Part shown: positions 34,395 through 43,283 of the stretch, piece by piece
Numbering within the stretch: the stretch's first letter is position 1
Layout of the letters: each line of letters opens with the position of its first letter
From: CAIKMD01 sp963740675
GTDB lineage: Bacteria > Pseudomonadota > Alphaproteobacteria > ATCC43930 > CGMCC-115725
DNA: 64,000 nt
Assembly (NCBI GenBank): GCA_963740675.1
Contig: CAVUFS010000012.1
Coordinates: 62,001-126,000, forward strand
Reading direction: 5' to 3'
Notes under the pieces: generated by a model
Databases searched by the model: none
What the model saw: the letters and a program-made list of their open reading frames with translations, nothing else
Told to the model about the DNA's origin: nothing
Program-made: the position numbers and the translations under genes

Positions 34395-35042
34395 ATGCCG
34401 GTGCAAGCGGGACCCGATATCAAGACCTCTGCGCTGATCATCGTCGATATGCAGAATGACTTCGTTCATCCCGAAGGCGGCTTTGCGCATCGCGCGCGCG
34501 AGAATCCCGAGGCGAAGATCGACATGCCCTTTCTGATGGGCACGGTCGGGCCGGCGGCAAAGCTCGCCGCTGCCTTCCGCAAAGCCGGACGGCCGGTTGT
34601 CTATATCGCGCATGTGCTGAAGCCCGATTATTCCGACGCGCAATTCCCCTATTGGCGGGCGACACGCGGCTCGCTGTCGAGCAACCGCACCTTCATCACC
34701 GAAGGCACCTGGGGCGCACAGATCATCGACGCGTTGAAGCCGCAGGATGGCGAGCATCTCGTCGTGAAGAAAGGCTTCGGCGGATTCTCCAACACGCCGC
34801 TCGACACGATCCTGCGCAATCTCGGCGTGACCACTTGCGTCGTTTGCGGCGTCACCACTTGCGTCTGCGTCTCGACCACGATCCGCGGCGGCGTCGAGCA
34901 TAATTACCGCATGATCCTCGCCAGCGACGCGGTCGCCGAGGTGCATCGCGACACGCATGATGCCGAGCTCAGGACGATGCAGCGCGTCTTCGCCGAGGTG
35001 AAGACGGTCGACGAGATTGCGGCGATGCTAGGCGCTGTTTAA
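34395..35042 (+). CDS. Isochorismatase-family cysteine hydrolase
   Basis: A 215-residue cytosolic enzyme of the isochorismatase/nicotinamidase superfamily. The catalytic triad is visible: Asp18 in VDMQNDF, a Lys in HLVVKKGFGGFS, and the nucleophilic Cys in VVCGVTTCVCVSTTIR, preceded by the cis-peptide GVTT region. Members hydrolyse amides or vinyl ethers such as nicotinamide, N-carbamoyl compounds and isochorismate; the substrate is not evident. AAGGAGAGAGAACGCC precedes the ATG. The flanking TRAP binding proteins could supply its substrate, an inference only. Confidence 0.9.
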   Translation: MPVQAGPDIKTSALIIVDMQNDFVHPEGGFAHRARENPEAKIDMPFLMGTVGPAAKLAAAFRKAGRPVVYIAHVLKPDYSDAQFPYWRATRGSLSSNRTFITEGTWGAQIIDALKPQDGEHLVVKKGFGGFSNTPLDTILRNLGVTTCVVCGVTTCVCVSTTIRGGVEHNYRMILASDAVAEVHRDTHDAELRTMQRVFAEVKTVDEIAAMLGAV

Positions 35043-35058
35043 AAAGCCGATCCCAAAA

Positions 35059-35132
35059 CGCCGCCCCGGCGAAGGCCGGGGCCCATTCCTCATCATCGTG
35101 TCGTGGGGAAATGGATACCGGCTTTCCCCGGT
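35059..35132. repeat. REP-like element of a third family
   Basis: GCCCCGGCGAAGGCCGGGGC forms a near-perfect hairpin at about 35063-35082. A related CCGGCTTTCCCCGG lies at 35118-35131, so the element has inverted ends. It follows the isochorismatase stop codon. Confidence 0.6.
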
Positions 35133-35216
35133 AAAGAGGTTTCAAAAAGATGCGTTAATGGTACCTTCGCTCAGCGACTCGATGCCCTAATTCGCAGCGC
35201 GAATAGGAGGAAACCC

Positions 35217-36650
35217 ATGACCACCGGCCCCGTCACCGACGCGCAGATCGTTGCGCGTATCGAGCGCCTGCCGCTCTCATCCTGGCACGGCAAGATCGGG
35301 TTGATCATCGGCACCGGTTTCTTCTTCGATGCTTTCGATGCCATGGCAATCGCCTACACTCTGCCGGTGCTGGTCGGGCTTTGGCATCTGACGCCGAGCC
35401 AGATCGGTTTCGCGATCTCGATCGGCTTTGCCGGGCAGTTGATCGGCTCGCTGTTCTTCGGCTGGCTCGCCGAGAAGATCGGCCGCGTGCCTTGTGCCGT
35501 CGCCGCGCTGGTGATCTTCTCGCTGATGAGCCTTGCCTGCGCCTTCACCTGGGATCTGACCTCGATGGCGATCGCGCGCTTCATCCAGGGGCTCGGCCTC
35601 GGCGCCGAAATCCCGATCCTTGCGACTTATGTCAACGAGCTCGCCAGCGCCAAGCGCCGCGGCCGCTTCGCGATCTCCTATCAGGCGATGTTCGCGCTCG
35701 GCCTGCCGATCACCGCGTTCCTCGGCGCCTGGATCGTGCCGCATTTCGGCTGGCAATGGATGTTCATCATCGGCGCGGCGCCGGCCTTGATCGTGCTGCC
35801 CTTCATGTGGCTGCTGCCGGAATCGCCGCGCTGGCTCGCCAATCATGGCCGCGCCGAGGAAGCCGACCGCGTGCTGAACCGCATCGAAGCCATCATCTCG
35901 AAGAACGGCGCCAAGCCGTTGCCGCCTATCGTGACGAAGACGCCAGTCGCGGCCAACATCAATAATCTGCGGGGCGAGACGCGGATCGGCGATCTCTTCC
36001 GCGGCATGTATTTGAAGCGCACCCTGACGGTATGGACGATGTGGTTCTGCACCTACATCGTCACCTTCGGCGTGCTCACCTGGGCGCCGACCTTGTGGCG
36101 CACGGTCTATCAGCTCTCGGTGCAGGAAGCCCTCACCTACACCTCGATCCTCACGCTGATCGTCGCGCCTGGCCTCATCGTCACGCTCCTGCTGATCGAC
36201 GTCATCGGCCGGCGCAAGCTTTTCCTGATGGCATTTTTCTGTGGCGCGTTGCCGATGCTGTTCCTGGCGATCCGGCCCGATCTGCCGGCTTTCACCACCA
36301 TGCTGCTGATGGCGTCATCGCAATTCTTCATCGGCATGCTGGCGCTGGCGCTCAGCACCTACACCGCCGAGCTTTATCCGACGGAGCTGCGCGCCCTCGG
36401 CGGCGGTTTCGGCAATGCTTGGCTGCGCATCGGCTCGATCGCCGGTCCCGCCTTCATCGGCGCGGTGTTGCCGCTGGCCGGCCTCAAGGCCGTGTTCCTC
36501 GCTTTCGGGCTCTTCGCGCTGCTCGGCGGCATCGTCACCGCGCTGTTCGCCATCGAAAGCAACGGCAGACTGCTGGAGCAGCTTTCGCCCTCGCTGCCGC
36601 CGCGCGGTGATCGGCTCGCGTCGGCACAGCAGGCCGCGGGTGATGATTAG
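35217..36650 (+). CDS. MFS transporter (sugar/organic acid porter type)
   Basis: A 477-residue carrier with 12 predicted helices. ATG 35217 has a consensus AGGAGG upstream; the longer ORF extension lacks one. FDAFDAMAIAYTLPVLVGLW is the DGxD-like early motif with Ala in place of Gly, and GWLAEKIGRVP is the loop 2-3 motif; LLPESPRWLANHGR follows TM6. Related carriers move sugars, niacin or aromatic acids. Its stop codon overlaps by 4 bp the convergent anti-sigma gene. Confidence 0.9.
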   Translation: MTTGPVTDAQIVARIERLPLSSWHGKIGLIIGTGFFFDAFDAMAIAYTLPVLVGLWHLTPSQIGFAISIGFAGQLIGSLFFGWLAEKIGRVPCAVAALVIFSLMSLACAFTWDLTSMAIARFIQGLGLGAEIPILATYVNELASAKRRGRFAISYQAMFALGLPITAFLGAWIVPHFGWQWMFIIGAAPALIVLPFMWLLPESPRWLANHGRAEEADRVLNRIEAIISKNGAKPLPPIVTKTPVAANINNLRGETRIGDLFRGMYLKRTLTVWTMWFCTYIVTFGVLTWAPTLWRTVYQLSVQEALTYTSILTLIVAPGLIVTLLLIDVIGRRKLFLMAFFCGALPMLFLAIRPDLPAFTTMLLMASSQFFIGMLALALSTYTAELYPTELRALGGGFGNAWLRIGSIAGPAFIGAVLPLAGLKAVFLAFGLFALLGGIVTALFAIESNGRLLEQLSPSLPPRGDRLASAQQAAGDD

Positions 36651-37333
36651 AGCGATTTAACCGCGCCGACGAAGACCACCGGCCCGCTCGGCTTGTGCTT
36701 GTCGGGCGAGCCGCCCGGCGGCTCGAGGCTGATCGCCAATGTCGCGCCGAGCTGAACATCGGGCGGCAATGACGCGACACGCAGCACGCCATTTTCCGGA
36801 ATGACGCCGATCGCTTGTGGTGTCGTCGCGCCCGGCGCGATCGCCCAAAGCTCATAAGCACGGCCCGGCGGCGGGTCGGCGGCGGTAACCGAGCGGATCG
36901 TGAGGCCGTTACGCCCAACCGTCGCGATAAAACTGGTCCGATCCTGTTGCTGCGGCGAATGCAGCGCCGCGACATAGTGCGGCGCCACCGGCAAACCACC
37001 GAGCGCGATATAAAGCAACAGCGCGGCGGCCACAGCGGCAAAGCCGCCGGTCGCCCAGCGCCACGGTGCCGGCCGGCTCCACCAACGCGCGCTTACTTGC
37101 GGTGTCTGATCGAGACGCGCCGCGATCTTGTTCCAGAGATCGGCGGGCGGCTCGGCCGGCGCAGCGAGCGAGGAAAGCGGATGCAATTGCTCCTCCCAGA
37201 AGGCGACGGCGCTGCGCAGCGTCGCGTTGCTCGCGAGCGCCGCTTCGATCTCACGCTGCTGCATGGGCTCCAGCAGACCCAAGACATATTCGCCAGCCAA
37301 GGCGTTCAGCTCTTCGCGATCTTCCGGGATCAT
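36647..37333 (-). CDS. Anti-sigma factor (RskA-like)
   Basis: A 228-residue membrane protein. The N-terminal cytosolic anti-sigma domain (LNALAGEYVLGLLEPMQQRE, about 9-28) is followed by one transmembrane helix (about 94-113, TGGFAAVAAALLLYIALGGL) and a periplasmic RskA domain (about 120-228, with GRAYELWAIAPGATTPQAIG). RskA-type proteins hold their ECF sigma factor until regulated cleavage releases it. The start overlaps the sigma stop as ATGA, and the pair is translationally coupled. Confidence 0.92.
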   Translation of the reverse strand: MIPEDREELNALAGEYVLGLLEPMQQREIEAALASNATLRSAVAFWEEQLHPLSSLAAPAEPPADLWNKIAARLDQTPQVSARWWSRPAPWRWATGGFAAVAAALLLYIALGGLPVAPHYVAALHSPQQQDRTSFIATVGRNGLTIRSVTAADPPPGRAYELWAIAPGATTPQAIGVIPENGVLRVASLPPDVQLGATLAISLEPPGGSPDKHKPSGPVVFVGAVKSL

Positions 37334-37887
37334 GATTCGAGACAGCTCCGCAGCGCGAGCAAGCCGCGCCGCACCCAACTCTTGACGCTACCCAGCGGCG
37401 CGGCGAGATGCTCCGCAATCTCCGCATGGGAAAACCCATCGACGAAAGCGAGCGTAACGCAGCGCCGCTGCTGATCGTCGAGCAGTCCGAGACAGCGCGT
37501 CAGCGCGCCCGCTTCGCCCTTGATGGCGAGGCGATCGACGATATCCGGCTCCTGCGCCTCATCGCCCAAGCCAGGATCGTCGGACAGAATCTCGCGCCCG
37601 TACTTGCGCACCGCATCGAGCGCGCGGAAACGCACGATACCGGTGAGCCAGGCACCGCCGGCCCCGCGCTCGGCCGAGTAGCTCTGGGCGTTCTGCCAGA
37701 TCTGGATGAAGGCTTCCTGCAGCACATCGGCGGCAACTTCCGGCCGGCGCACGATGCGCAGCGCGATGCCGTAGAGGCGGCGCGATTCGAGTTCATAGAG
37801 GCGGTTGAGCGCCGGACGGCTGCCGCGTGCGACCGCTTCGATCAGCGTCGCGGTGGAAGCCAACCCTGTCGCTCGAGCGTCGCTCAT
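37330..37887 (-). CDS. ECF sigma factor (SigK-like)
   Basis: A 185-residue RNA polymerase sigma factor of the extracytoplasmic-function class. Region 2 includes LYELESRRLYGIALRIVRRP and VLQEAFIQIWQNAQSY; region 4 has SHAEIAEHLAAPLGSVKSWV. ATG 37887 is used; AGAGGA is close to it, and a TTG at 37920 is an alternative. Paired with an RskA-like anti-sigma and adjacent to a fasciclin protein, it recalls the mycobacterial SigK–RskA–MPT70/83 arrangement, though the resemblance is by gene order. Its target promoters are unknown. Confidence 0.93.
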   Translation of the reverse strand: MSDARATGLASTATLIEAVARGSRPALNRLYELESRRLYGIALRIVRRPEVAADVLQEAFIQIWQNAQSYSAERGAGGAWLTGIVRFRALDAVRKYGREILSDDPGLGDEAQEPDIVDRLAIKGEAGALTRCLGLLDDQQRRCVTLAFVDGFSHAEIAEHLAAPLGSVKSWVRRGLLALRSCLES

Positions 37888-38109
37888 ATCCTCTGGGCCT
37901 GAAGCCCGTCCCCTGCGCAATACCGTGGCGCGGAATGCGCCACCTGTCCATCGGGTCCGTCATAGGGATTACGCGCCCAATCTCTTTTCGGATGCTTTTT
38001 CCGGATGCGCGCTGCATCCAGCCGCGAAACCGCTCCGTAGATGAGATGAAGCCGCGCAGGCAACGGGCAGTCCGGCGCCCGCGGTAGATCGCTAGGGAGC
38101 AGAGCCATC

Positions 38110-38664
38110 ATGATCAATTTCAAAGCTTTGGGCGCCAGCGCCCTGATCAGTTTCGCAATCGTCGGTTCCGCTATCGCCGCCAATGAGCCGATGGTCGGCG
38201 GCGCGCCGATGTATGCGAACAAAAACATCATCCAGAACGCGGTCAATTCCAAAGACCACACCACGCTGGTCGCGGCGGTGAAAGCCGGCGGCCTCGTCGA
38301 CACGCTCGAAGGCGCCGGGCCGTTCACGGTCTTCGCCCCGACCAACGCCGCTTTCGCGGCACTGCCCGCCGGCACCGTCGACACGCTGCTGAAGCCCGAG
38401 AACAAGGCGACGCTCGACAAGGTGCTGACCTATCACGTCGTGCCGGGCCGGCTCGACACCAAGGCGCTCGACGAGCAGATCATGCGTGGCGGCGGCCGCG
38501 CATCGCTCAAGACGGTCGAGGGCGACATGCTGACGGTCACCGGCAGTGGCAAGAAGCTGTCGGTCACCGACGCAAAGGGCAACACCGCAAAGGTGACGAT
38601 CGCCGACGTCTATCAGAGCAACGGCGTCATCCTGGTTGTCGATAAAGTGCTGATGCCCAACTAA
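38110..38664 (+). CDS. Secreted fasciclin-domain protein
   Basis: A 184-residue exported protein: signal peptide about 1-23 (ending AIA/A), then one FAS1 domain (about 45-183) with the H1 and H2 boxes GPFTVFAPTNAAFAALPAG and LDKVLTYHVVPG, closing VILVVDKVLMPN. FAS1 domains serve in adhesion or unknown periplasmic roles. It is divergent from the ECF sigma/anti-sigma operon across 222 bp and is a likely sigma target by analogy to other sigma/RskA/fasciclin clusters. AGGGAGCAGAGCC precedes the ATG. Confidence 0.92.
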   Translation: MINFKALGASALISFAIVGSAIAANEPMVGGAPMYANKNIIQNAVNSKDHTTLVAAVKAGGLVDTLEGAGPFTVFAPTNAAFAALPAGTVDTLLKPENKATLDKVLTYHVVPGRLDTKALDEQIMRGGGRASLKTVEGDMLTVTGSGKKLSVTDAKGNTAKVTIADVYQSNGVILVVDKVLMPN

Positions 38665-38736
38665 AGCATAGGGGCATCAAGGCCGGGCGGTTCGCTTCCC
38701 CCATCCGTCCCGCCCGGCTGGTGCCTTGTCTAAACG

Positions 38737-39571
38737 ATGGAGAGCGTCGTGAACGACGATCGCCGCATCTATCGTCACCGGCTTTGGGTCCGCGTGACGC
38801 ATTGGATCAACGTCGTCTGCATGACGGGCCTGTTGATGAGCGGGCTGCAGATTTTCAACGCCCATCCCGCGCTCTATTGGGGCAACGCCTCGGTTTTCGA
38901 CAGTCCGTTTTTCGCCATCGGTACGATCCAGGATGCGGAAGGCCGCGGCGAGGGCGTCACTACCATTGACGGTCATTCCTTCAATACGAGCGGTCTGCTC
39001 GGCCTTTCCGGCGATCCGCGCGATCCGGATTCCGCGCGCGCCTTTCCCGCCTGGGCGACCTTGCCGAGCGATCAATGGCTCGCCATGGGCCGCCGCTGGC
39101 ATTTCTTCTTTGCCTGGATCTTCGTCATCAATGGCCTAGCCTACGGCATCGCTTCGATCGTCGGCCGGCATCTGAGGCGCGATCTCGCGCCCACGCGACA
39201 AGAGCTCGCGCCATATCCCGCAATCGATCGGCGAGCATCTGCGCCTGCGCTTTCCGAAAGGCGAAAAGGCCAGGAGCTACAATGTCCTCCAGAAGCTCGC
39301 CTATCTCGTCGTCGCGTTTCTGCTCGGCCCGGTGATGGTGCTTGCGGGCCTCGCGATGTCGCCGCGGCTCGATGCGAGCTATCCGATCCTTCTCGACATT
39401 TTCGGCGGCCGGCAATCCGCGCGCACGATCCATTTCATTCTCGCTTTCACCTTCCTCGCTTTCGTCGGGATTCACCTCGTCATGGTCCTGATCTCGGGCG
39501 TCTGGAACAATCTGCGCTCGATGATCACCGGCTGGTACGACATCGGAGACGATCATCATGAGCAAGCCTGA
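38737..39571 (+). pseudogene. Cytochrome b561-type membrane protein, frameshifted
   Basis: A diheme cytochrome b subunit of about 275 residues. The first frame reads HRLWVRVTHWINVVCMTGLL and RRWHFFFAWIFVINGLAYGI with heme-type His. It continues to DLAPTRQELAP at about 39215. In the next frame RHIPQSIGEHLRLRFPKGEK, NVLQKLAYLVVAFLLGP and HFILAFTFLAFVGIHLVMVL follow to the stop at 39571. A +1 shift near 39210 joins the two. GTG 38749, with GGAGAG just upstream, may be the true start. It overlaps the molybdoenzyme gene and would pass electrons to it. It could be an assembly error. Confidence 0.82.
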
Positions 39572-40343
39572 TGCCCTCGCCCGCCGCTCATTCCTCGCCC
39601 GCGCGCTCGGCAGCGCCGCGCTGTTGCCGCTCGCGGGCTGCGATCAGCTTTCCAAAAGCGATTGGTTTGTCGCGATCCTCGACCGCGCCGAGACGCTAAC
39701 GCGGACGGTGCAACGCGCCATCACCGGCCAACACGCGCTGGCGCGGGAATACAGCGAGGCCGATCTGTCCAAGGATTTCCGCGCCAACGGCACGACCGAT
39801 CCGGAAGATTCCGCCTATCAGGCTCTGGCCAAGACCAGCTTCGCCGATTGGCGGCTGGAGATCGGCGGGTTGGTCGACCGACCGGCGAAACTTTCGCTCG
39901 CGGAGCTGCGCGCGCTGCCGTCGCGCACCCAGATCACGCGGCATGACTGCGTCGAGGGCTGGAGTTGTATCGGCAAATGGAAAGGCGTGCACCTTGGCGC
40001 GGTGCTCGATCGCGTCGGCCCCAAGCCCGAGGCGCGCTATGTGATGTTCTACTGCGCCGATCCGATGGAGCAGACGCTCGATGGCACGGACAGCCGCTAT
40101 TACGAGAGCATCGATCTCGCCGGCGCCTATCACCCGCAGACGATCCTCGCCTATGAAATGAATGATGTGGTGCTGCCCGTCCCATACGGCGCGCCGCTGC
40201 GACTACGCGACGAGCGCCAGCTCGGCTACAAGATGGCGAAATACATCATGCGCATCGAGCTGGTCGAAAGCTTCGCCAATATCCGCGGCGGCAAAGGTGG
40301 CTATTGGGAGGACCAGGGCTATGAATGGTACGCCGGGATTTAG
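39558..40343 (+). CDS. Molybdopterin-dependent oxidoreductase, sulfite oxidase fold (MsrP/YedY-like)
   Basis: A 261-residue exported molybdoenzyme. The N-terminus has a Tat motif RRSFLAR and a lipobox LAGC at Cys28, so it is probably a Tat-translocated lipoprotein. The SUOX-fold domain contains RHDCVEGWSCIGKWKG with Moco-ligand Cys131. It shares an operon with the cytochrome b gene upstream (14-bp overlap), the same functional pair as MsrPQ-type methionine sulfoxide repair. The actual substrate is unproved. With the upstream cytochrome b frameshifted, its electron source in this strain is uncertain. Confidence 0.92.
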   Translation: MSKPDALARRSFLARALGSAALLPLAGCDQLSKSDWFVAILDRAETLTRTVQRAITGQHALAREYSEADLSKDFRANGTTDPEDSAYQALAKTSFADWRLEIGGLVDRPAKLSLAELRALPSRTQITRHDCVEGWSCIGKWKGVHLGAVLDRVGPKPEARYVMFYCADPMEQTLDGTDSRYYESIDLAGAYHPQTILAYEMNDVVLPVPYGAPLRLRDERQLGYKMAKYIMRIELVESFANIRGGKGGYWEDQGYEWYAGI

Positions 40344-40384
40344 GAAGTGATTGTTTCAAGTAGACGCGCGAAAGCATCTCTCGT

Positions 40385-40466
40385 CGTCATTGCGAGCGCA
40401 GCGAAGCAATCCAGAAGGTCGCGCGCCACTCTGGATTGCTTCGTCGCTTCGCTCCTCGCAATGACG
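40385..40466. repeat. REP-like inverted repeat element, copy 2
   Basis: Starts CGTCATTGCGAGCGCAGCG and ends GCTCCTCGCAATGACG. The inner arms carry AAGCAATCCAG and CTGGATTGCTTCG. It lies between the molybdoenzyme gene and the CocE gene. Confidence 0.9.
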
Positions 40467-40500
40467 ATCAATTGAATCCGCAGATCTTGCTCTAGCCCTG

Positions 40501-42156
40501 CTAAGCCACCCCATCCATCACCGGCAGCAGCAACCGCGACGGATAACGCGCATCGTGGTGGATGATGTCGCGCCCGACCTTGTCCGGCGTATAGGGATGC
40601 GCGAAATGCTGTTCGGTCACGCTCGAATCGCCGTTCGCCAGCTCGAGCCGGATGCGGCTGCCGCGCTTGAAGCGATACGCCGTCGGCATCACCGCGATGG
40701 TGAATTCATAGACGCGGTTCGGCGTCAGCATCTGCGGCTTGGTATGGCCGTAATGCGGCGCATGCGGCTTCGATAGTTTCTTATCGATCGCGCGCATCGA
40801 AGCACGTAACCAACCCTTTGTGACGATACGCGAGCGCGGCTGAAGATCGGCCTTTCGATCGGCTTCGTCCTGCGGCATCTGCTCGGAAAGCTTCACGTAG
40901 AAATCGGTATCGTTCCGGCTCGATGCCGCGTGCAGGATCAACTCGATCGGTCCAGCGATTTCGAGATCGCGCTCCAGCGGCGGCGTGGTGAAGGTCAGCA
41001 CGCGCCGCACCGGATCGGGCCGGCCATCTTTGCCGGTACCGACGACGCCTTGTCGCCAGCCTGGATTTGGATAGTCGAACACCGTCGGATTGCCCTGCCC
41101 CTTGGGCTCATTCTCCGAGAGCGCGCCATCATTGAGCGAGGTGACACTGCCGGTCGGGCCGGCGCTGAGATAATACGGCACGTAGCGCGAATTCTGCGGC
41201 GGCCAGGTTGGCGCGCTGTCGAAGCGATCGGCGCCGGTCACGAAATAGCGCACATCCGGCTCATCGAGATAGGACGTGCGCTTGCCCTTGAGATAGCAAT
41301 CGTAAAACGGCAGCAGATATTTCTCGTGGAAGGCGATGCTCGAATAATCGGCGACCGCGGCATAGACATCGGATGAGCCGAAGACGAGCAGCTTCTTCGC
41401 CCCGCCGGCGCGCTGGTAGCCGACGATATTGCCGTTGAGATGAAGATCGACCTTGCTCCAGACGCCGATCGAGAAAACCGGCGCCTTGATCTTCTCGAGC
41501 TTTTCCGCCGCGGCACGCTCGCGCCAAAATGCATCGTAGGTCGGATGACGCTTCACCTGCGCCGGATAGTCGTAATCGACAAAGCGCTTCTTGCCGGCGG
41601 TCGGGTAGCCGTTGACCGTCCGCACTTGTTCCCACCAGCTCGTCGGATAGCCGCCGGGAATGCCGCCGGTGTAAGCGGAATTGCGATAGGTATCGATATG
41701 CCCGTCATAGGGCGCGACGCAGCCGAGATGCGGCGGGTTCTGTGTCGCCATGAACCACTGCGAGCGCGCGAAGTAGCTCTGGCCGATGCCGCCGATCTTG
41801 CCGTTCGACCAGCGCTGTGCCGCGATCCATTCGACGACCTCGTAGAGATCGCGCTGCTCGCGCTTGCATTGATAACGATACTCGCCGCCCGAGCGGCCCG
41901 TGCCGCGCACATCCATATGGATGTAGGCGTAGCCCTGCTCGAGATACCAGCCGATCGGCCCGGTCTCGCGCCAGAGGAACAGCGGAATGGCCGGCGCCAT
42001 ATCATTGTCGAAACGATAGGGCGACGCGGCAAGGAGCGTCGGGAAACGCTCCTTGCCGGGCGGAAGGAAGAGAGCGGCGGCGATTTTCACGCCGTCGCTC
42101 ATCGGAATCGAAATGATCCGTGTTGGGGGTATCGGCTCTTCACCCGGCAACGCCAT
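40501..42156 (-). CDS. CocE/NonD-family alpha/beta hydrolase
   Basis: A 551-residue hydrolase of the X-Pro dipeptidyl-peptidase (S15)/CocE family. The N-terminal alpha/beta domain has MDVRGTGRSGGEY and GGIGQSYFARSQW, with Ser in GQSYF as likely nucleophile, and a C-terminal jelly-roll domain (about 380-551). Members cleave esters or peptides; the substrate is not predictable. ATG 42156 has GGAGG upstream. It overlaps by 17 bp the end of the ABC binding-protein gene upstream and is likely cotranscribed. Confidence 0.9.
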   Translation of the reverse strand: MALPGEEPIPPTRIISIPMSDGVKIAAALFLPPGKERFPTLLAASPYRFDNDMAPAIPLFLWRETGPIGWYLEQGYAYIHMDVRGTGRSGGEYRYQCKREQRDLYEVVEWIAAQRWSNGKIGGIGQSYFARSQWFMATQNPPHLGCVAPYDGHIDTYRNSAYTGGIPGGYPTSWWEQVRTVNGYPTAGKKRFVDYDYPAQVKRHPTYDAFWRERAAAEKLEKIKAPVFSIGVWSKVDLHLNGNIVGYQRAGGAKKLLVFGSSDVYAAVADYSSIAFHEKYLLPFYDCYLKGKRTSYLDEPDVRYFVTGADRFDSAPTWPPQNSRYVPYYLSAGPTGSVTSLNDGALSENEPKGQGNPTVFDYPNPGWRQGVVGTGKDGRPDPVRRVLTFTTPPLERDLEIAGPIELILHAASSRNDTDFYVKLSEQMPQDEADRKADLQPRSRIVTKGWLRASMRAIDKKLSKPHAPHYGHTKPQMLTPNRVYEFTIAVMPTAYRFKRGSRIRLELANGDSSVTEQHFAHPYTPDKVGRDIIHHDARYPSRLLLPVMDGVA

Positions 42157-43183
42157 GCTTACGAACCTCCATCGACACGCTTGGCAGCCTCTTCAACGGC
42201 CCGAGATCGACATATTTCGGCGACACTTTCACGGTCTGCTTGATGAGTTTGTATTTCAGCTCGACATCGAGCGCATGCTGCGTTCCCTCGATATCGGGTT
42301 TGCCGTCAGGCGAGCGATAGGAGTCTTCTTTGGTGAAGACATAAGCCAACGTCTCGGGCTTCGCCTTTGTGACCGCGGCCGCGATCGCGACGGCTTCGTC
42401 GTGATGCGCGGGATCGATCAGCCAGCGAATAGCGCGGATATGATCGGCAAGGAAATCGACGACCGCCGGGCGATGCGCCGCAAGCACATCGGCGCGCATC
42501 GCCCACAACACCGCCTGGATACGGCCCTCCCCGTCATGCGCGGTGAAGAGTTGGCGGTACTTATGTTGTTCGGTCATCAGATATCGGAACTGCGGCAACA
42601 AGTTGATAAGATCGACTTTGCCCTCATCCATCATCGCCGGCATGTTGTTGAAATTCGCCTGGACGGTGGTGAAGTCCTTATCCTGAAGCCCGTGGGCGCG
42701 CAGGTTGATGCGCATGGCCGAATTGCCGAACGAGCCGATGGCATTGGTGGCGACGACTTTGCCGCGCAGATCCTCGATCTTATGGATCGGGCTGTCCTCG
42801 CGCACGACAAAGGTGATGGTCCCGTAGCCCGGCACGCCATCCTGGAATACATCGGCGATGATCCGGACATCGAGATGCGCGTTATCGACCGCGAGCGCGA
42901 CGGCCTCGGGACCGAAAGCCGCGATGTCGAGATCGCCCGTCGCCAGCGTCTCGATCTGCGGCGTCGTTCCCTGGAAATGCAGGCTCTCGACTTCGTAGCT
43001 TTTGCCGAAATTCGGAAAAATCTCGGGATGACGATTGTGCAGCTCGTCGATGAGCGGCTGTGCATGCGTTGGTGTTGTTACCCAGCCAACGCGAACCTTC
43101 CAGGGATCGGCGCTCGCATTGCTCGATGCACCCGCAATAAAAGAAGCACTCGCCAGAGCAAGCGTAATGGTCCTGAGCTTCAT
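42140..43183 (-). CDS. ABC transporter substrate-binding protein (NitT/TauT-like)
   Basis: A 347-residue periplasmic protein with signal peptide (MKLRTITLALASASFIAGASS then NASA) and an NMT1/NrtA/SsuA-type bilobed fold: TPQIETLATGDLDIAAFGPE, VVREDSPIHKIEDLRGKVVA, NFNNMPAMMDEGKVDLINLL. ATG 43183 has GGGAGGT at the right spacing; another ATG five codons upstream is less likely. No permease or ATPase lies beside it. It shares a transcript with the CocE hydrolase, which could act on the imported compound. Confidence 0.88.
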   Translation of the reverse strand: MKLRTITLALASASFIAGASSNASADPWKVRVGWVTTPTHAQPLIDELHNRHPEIFPNFGKSYEVESLHFQGTTPQIETLATGDLDIAAFGPEAVALAVDNAHLDVRIIADVFQDGVPGYGTITFVVREDSPIHKIEDLRGKVVATNAIGSFGNSAMRINLRAHGLQDKDFTTVQANFNNMPAMMDEGKVDLINLLPQFRYLMTEQHKYRQLFTAHDGEGRIQAVLWAMRADVLAAHRPAVVDFLADHIRAIRWLIDPAHHDEAVAIAAAVTKAKPETLAYVFTKEDSYRSPDGKPDIEGTQHALDVELKYKLIKQTVKVSPKYVDLGPLKRLPSVSMEVRKHGVAG

Positions 43184-43283
43184 AGCCTGACCTCCCATAT
43201 ATGATCGTCTTTTATTTTGATGACGATCTGGGAGCAGTCTAGCACAACGCCCCGGTGCAATGCCCTCTCTTCTTGCGTTGCCC

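Noticed and set aside
32940..34958. A 672-codon open frame on the minus strand
   Set aside because: It lies opposite the two TRAP binding proteins and the start of the isochorismatase gene, which have signal peptides, ribosome binding sites and family motifs. High G+C at third positions often opens long shadow frames.
38682..38718. Terminator after the fasciclin gene
   Set aside because: An 8-bp GC stem exists, but with a 21-base loop and no T-run.
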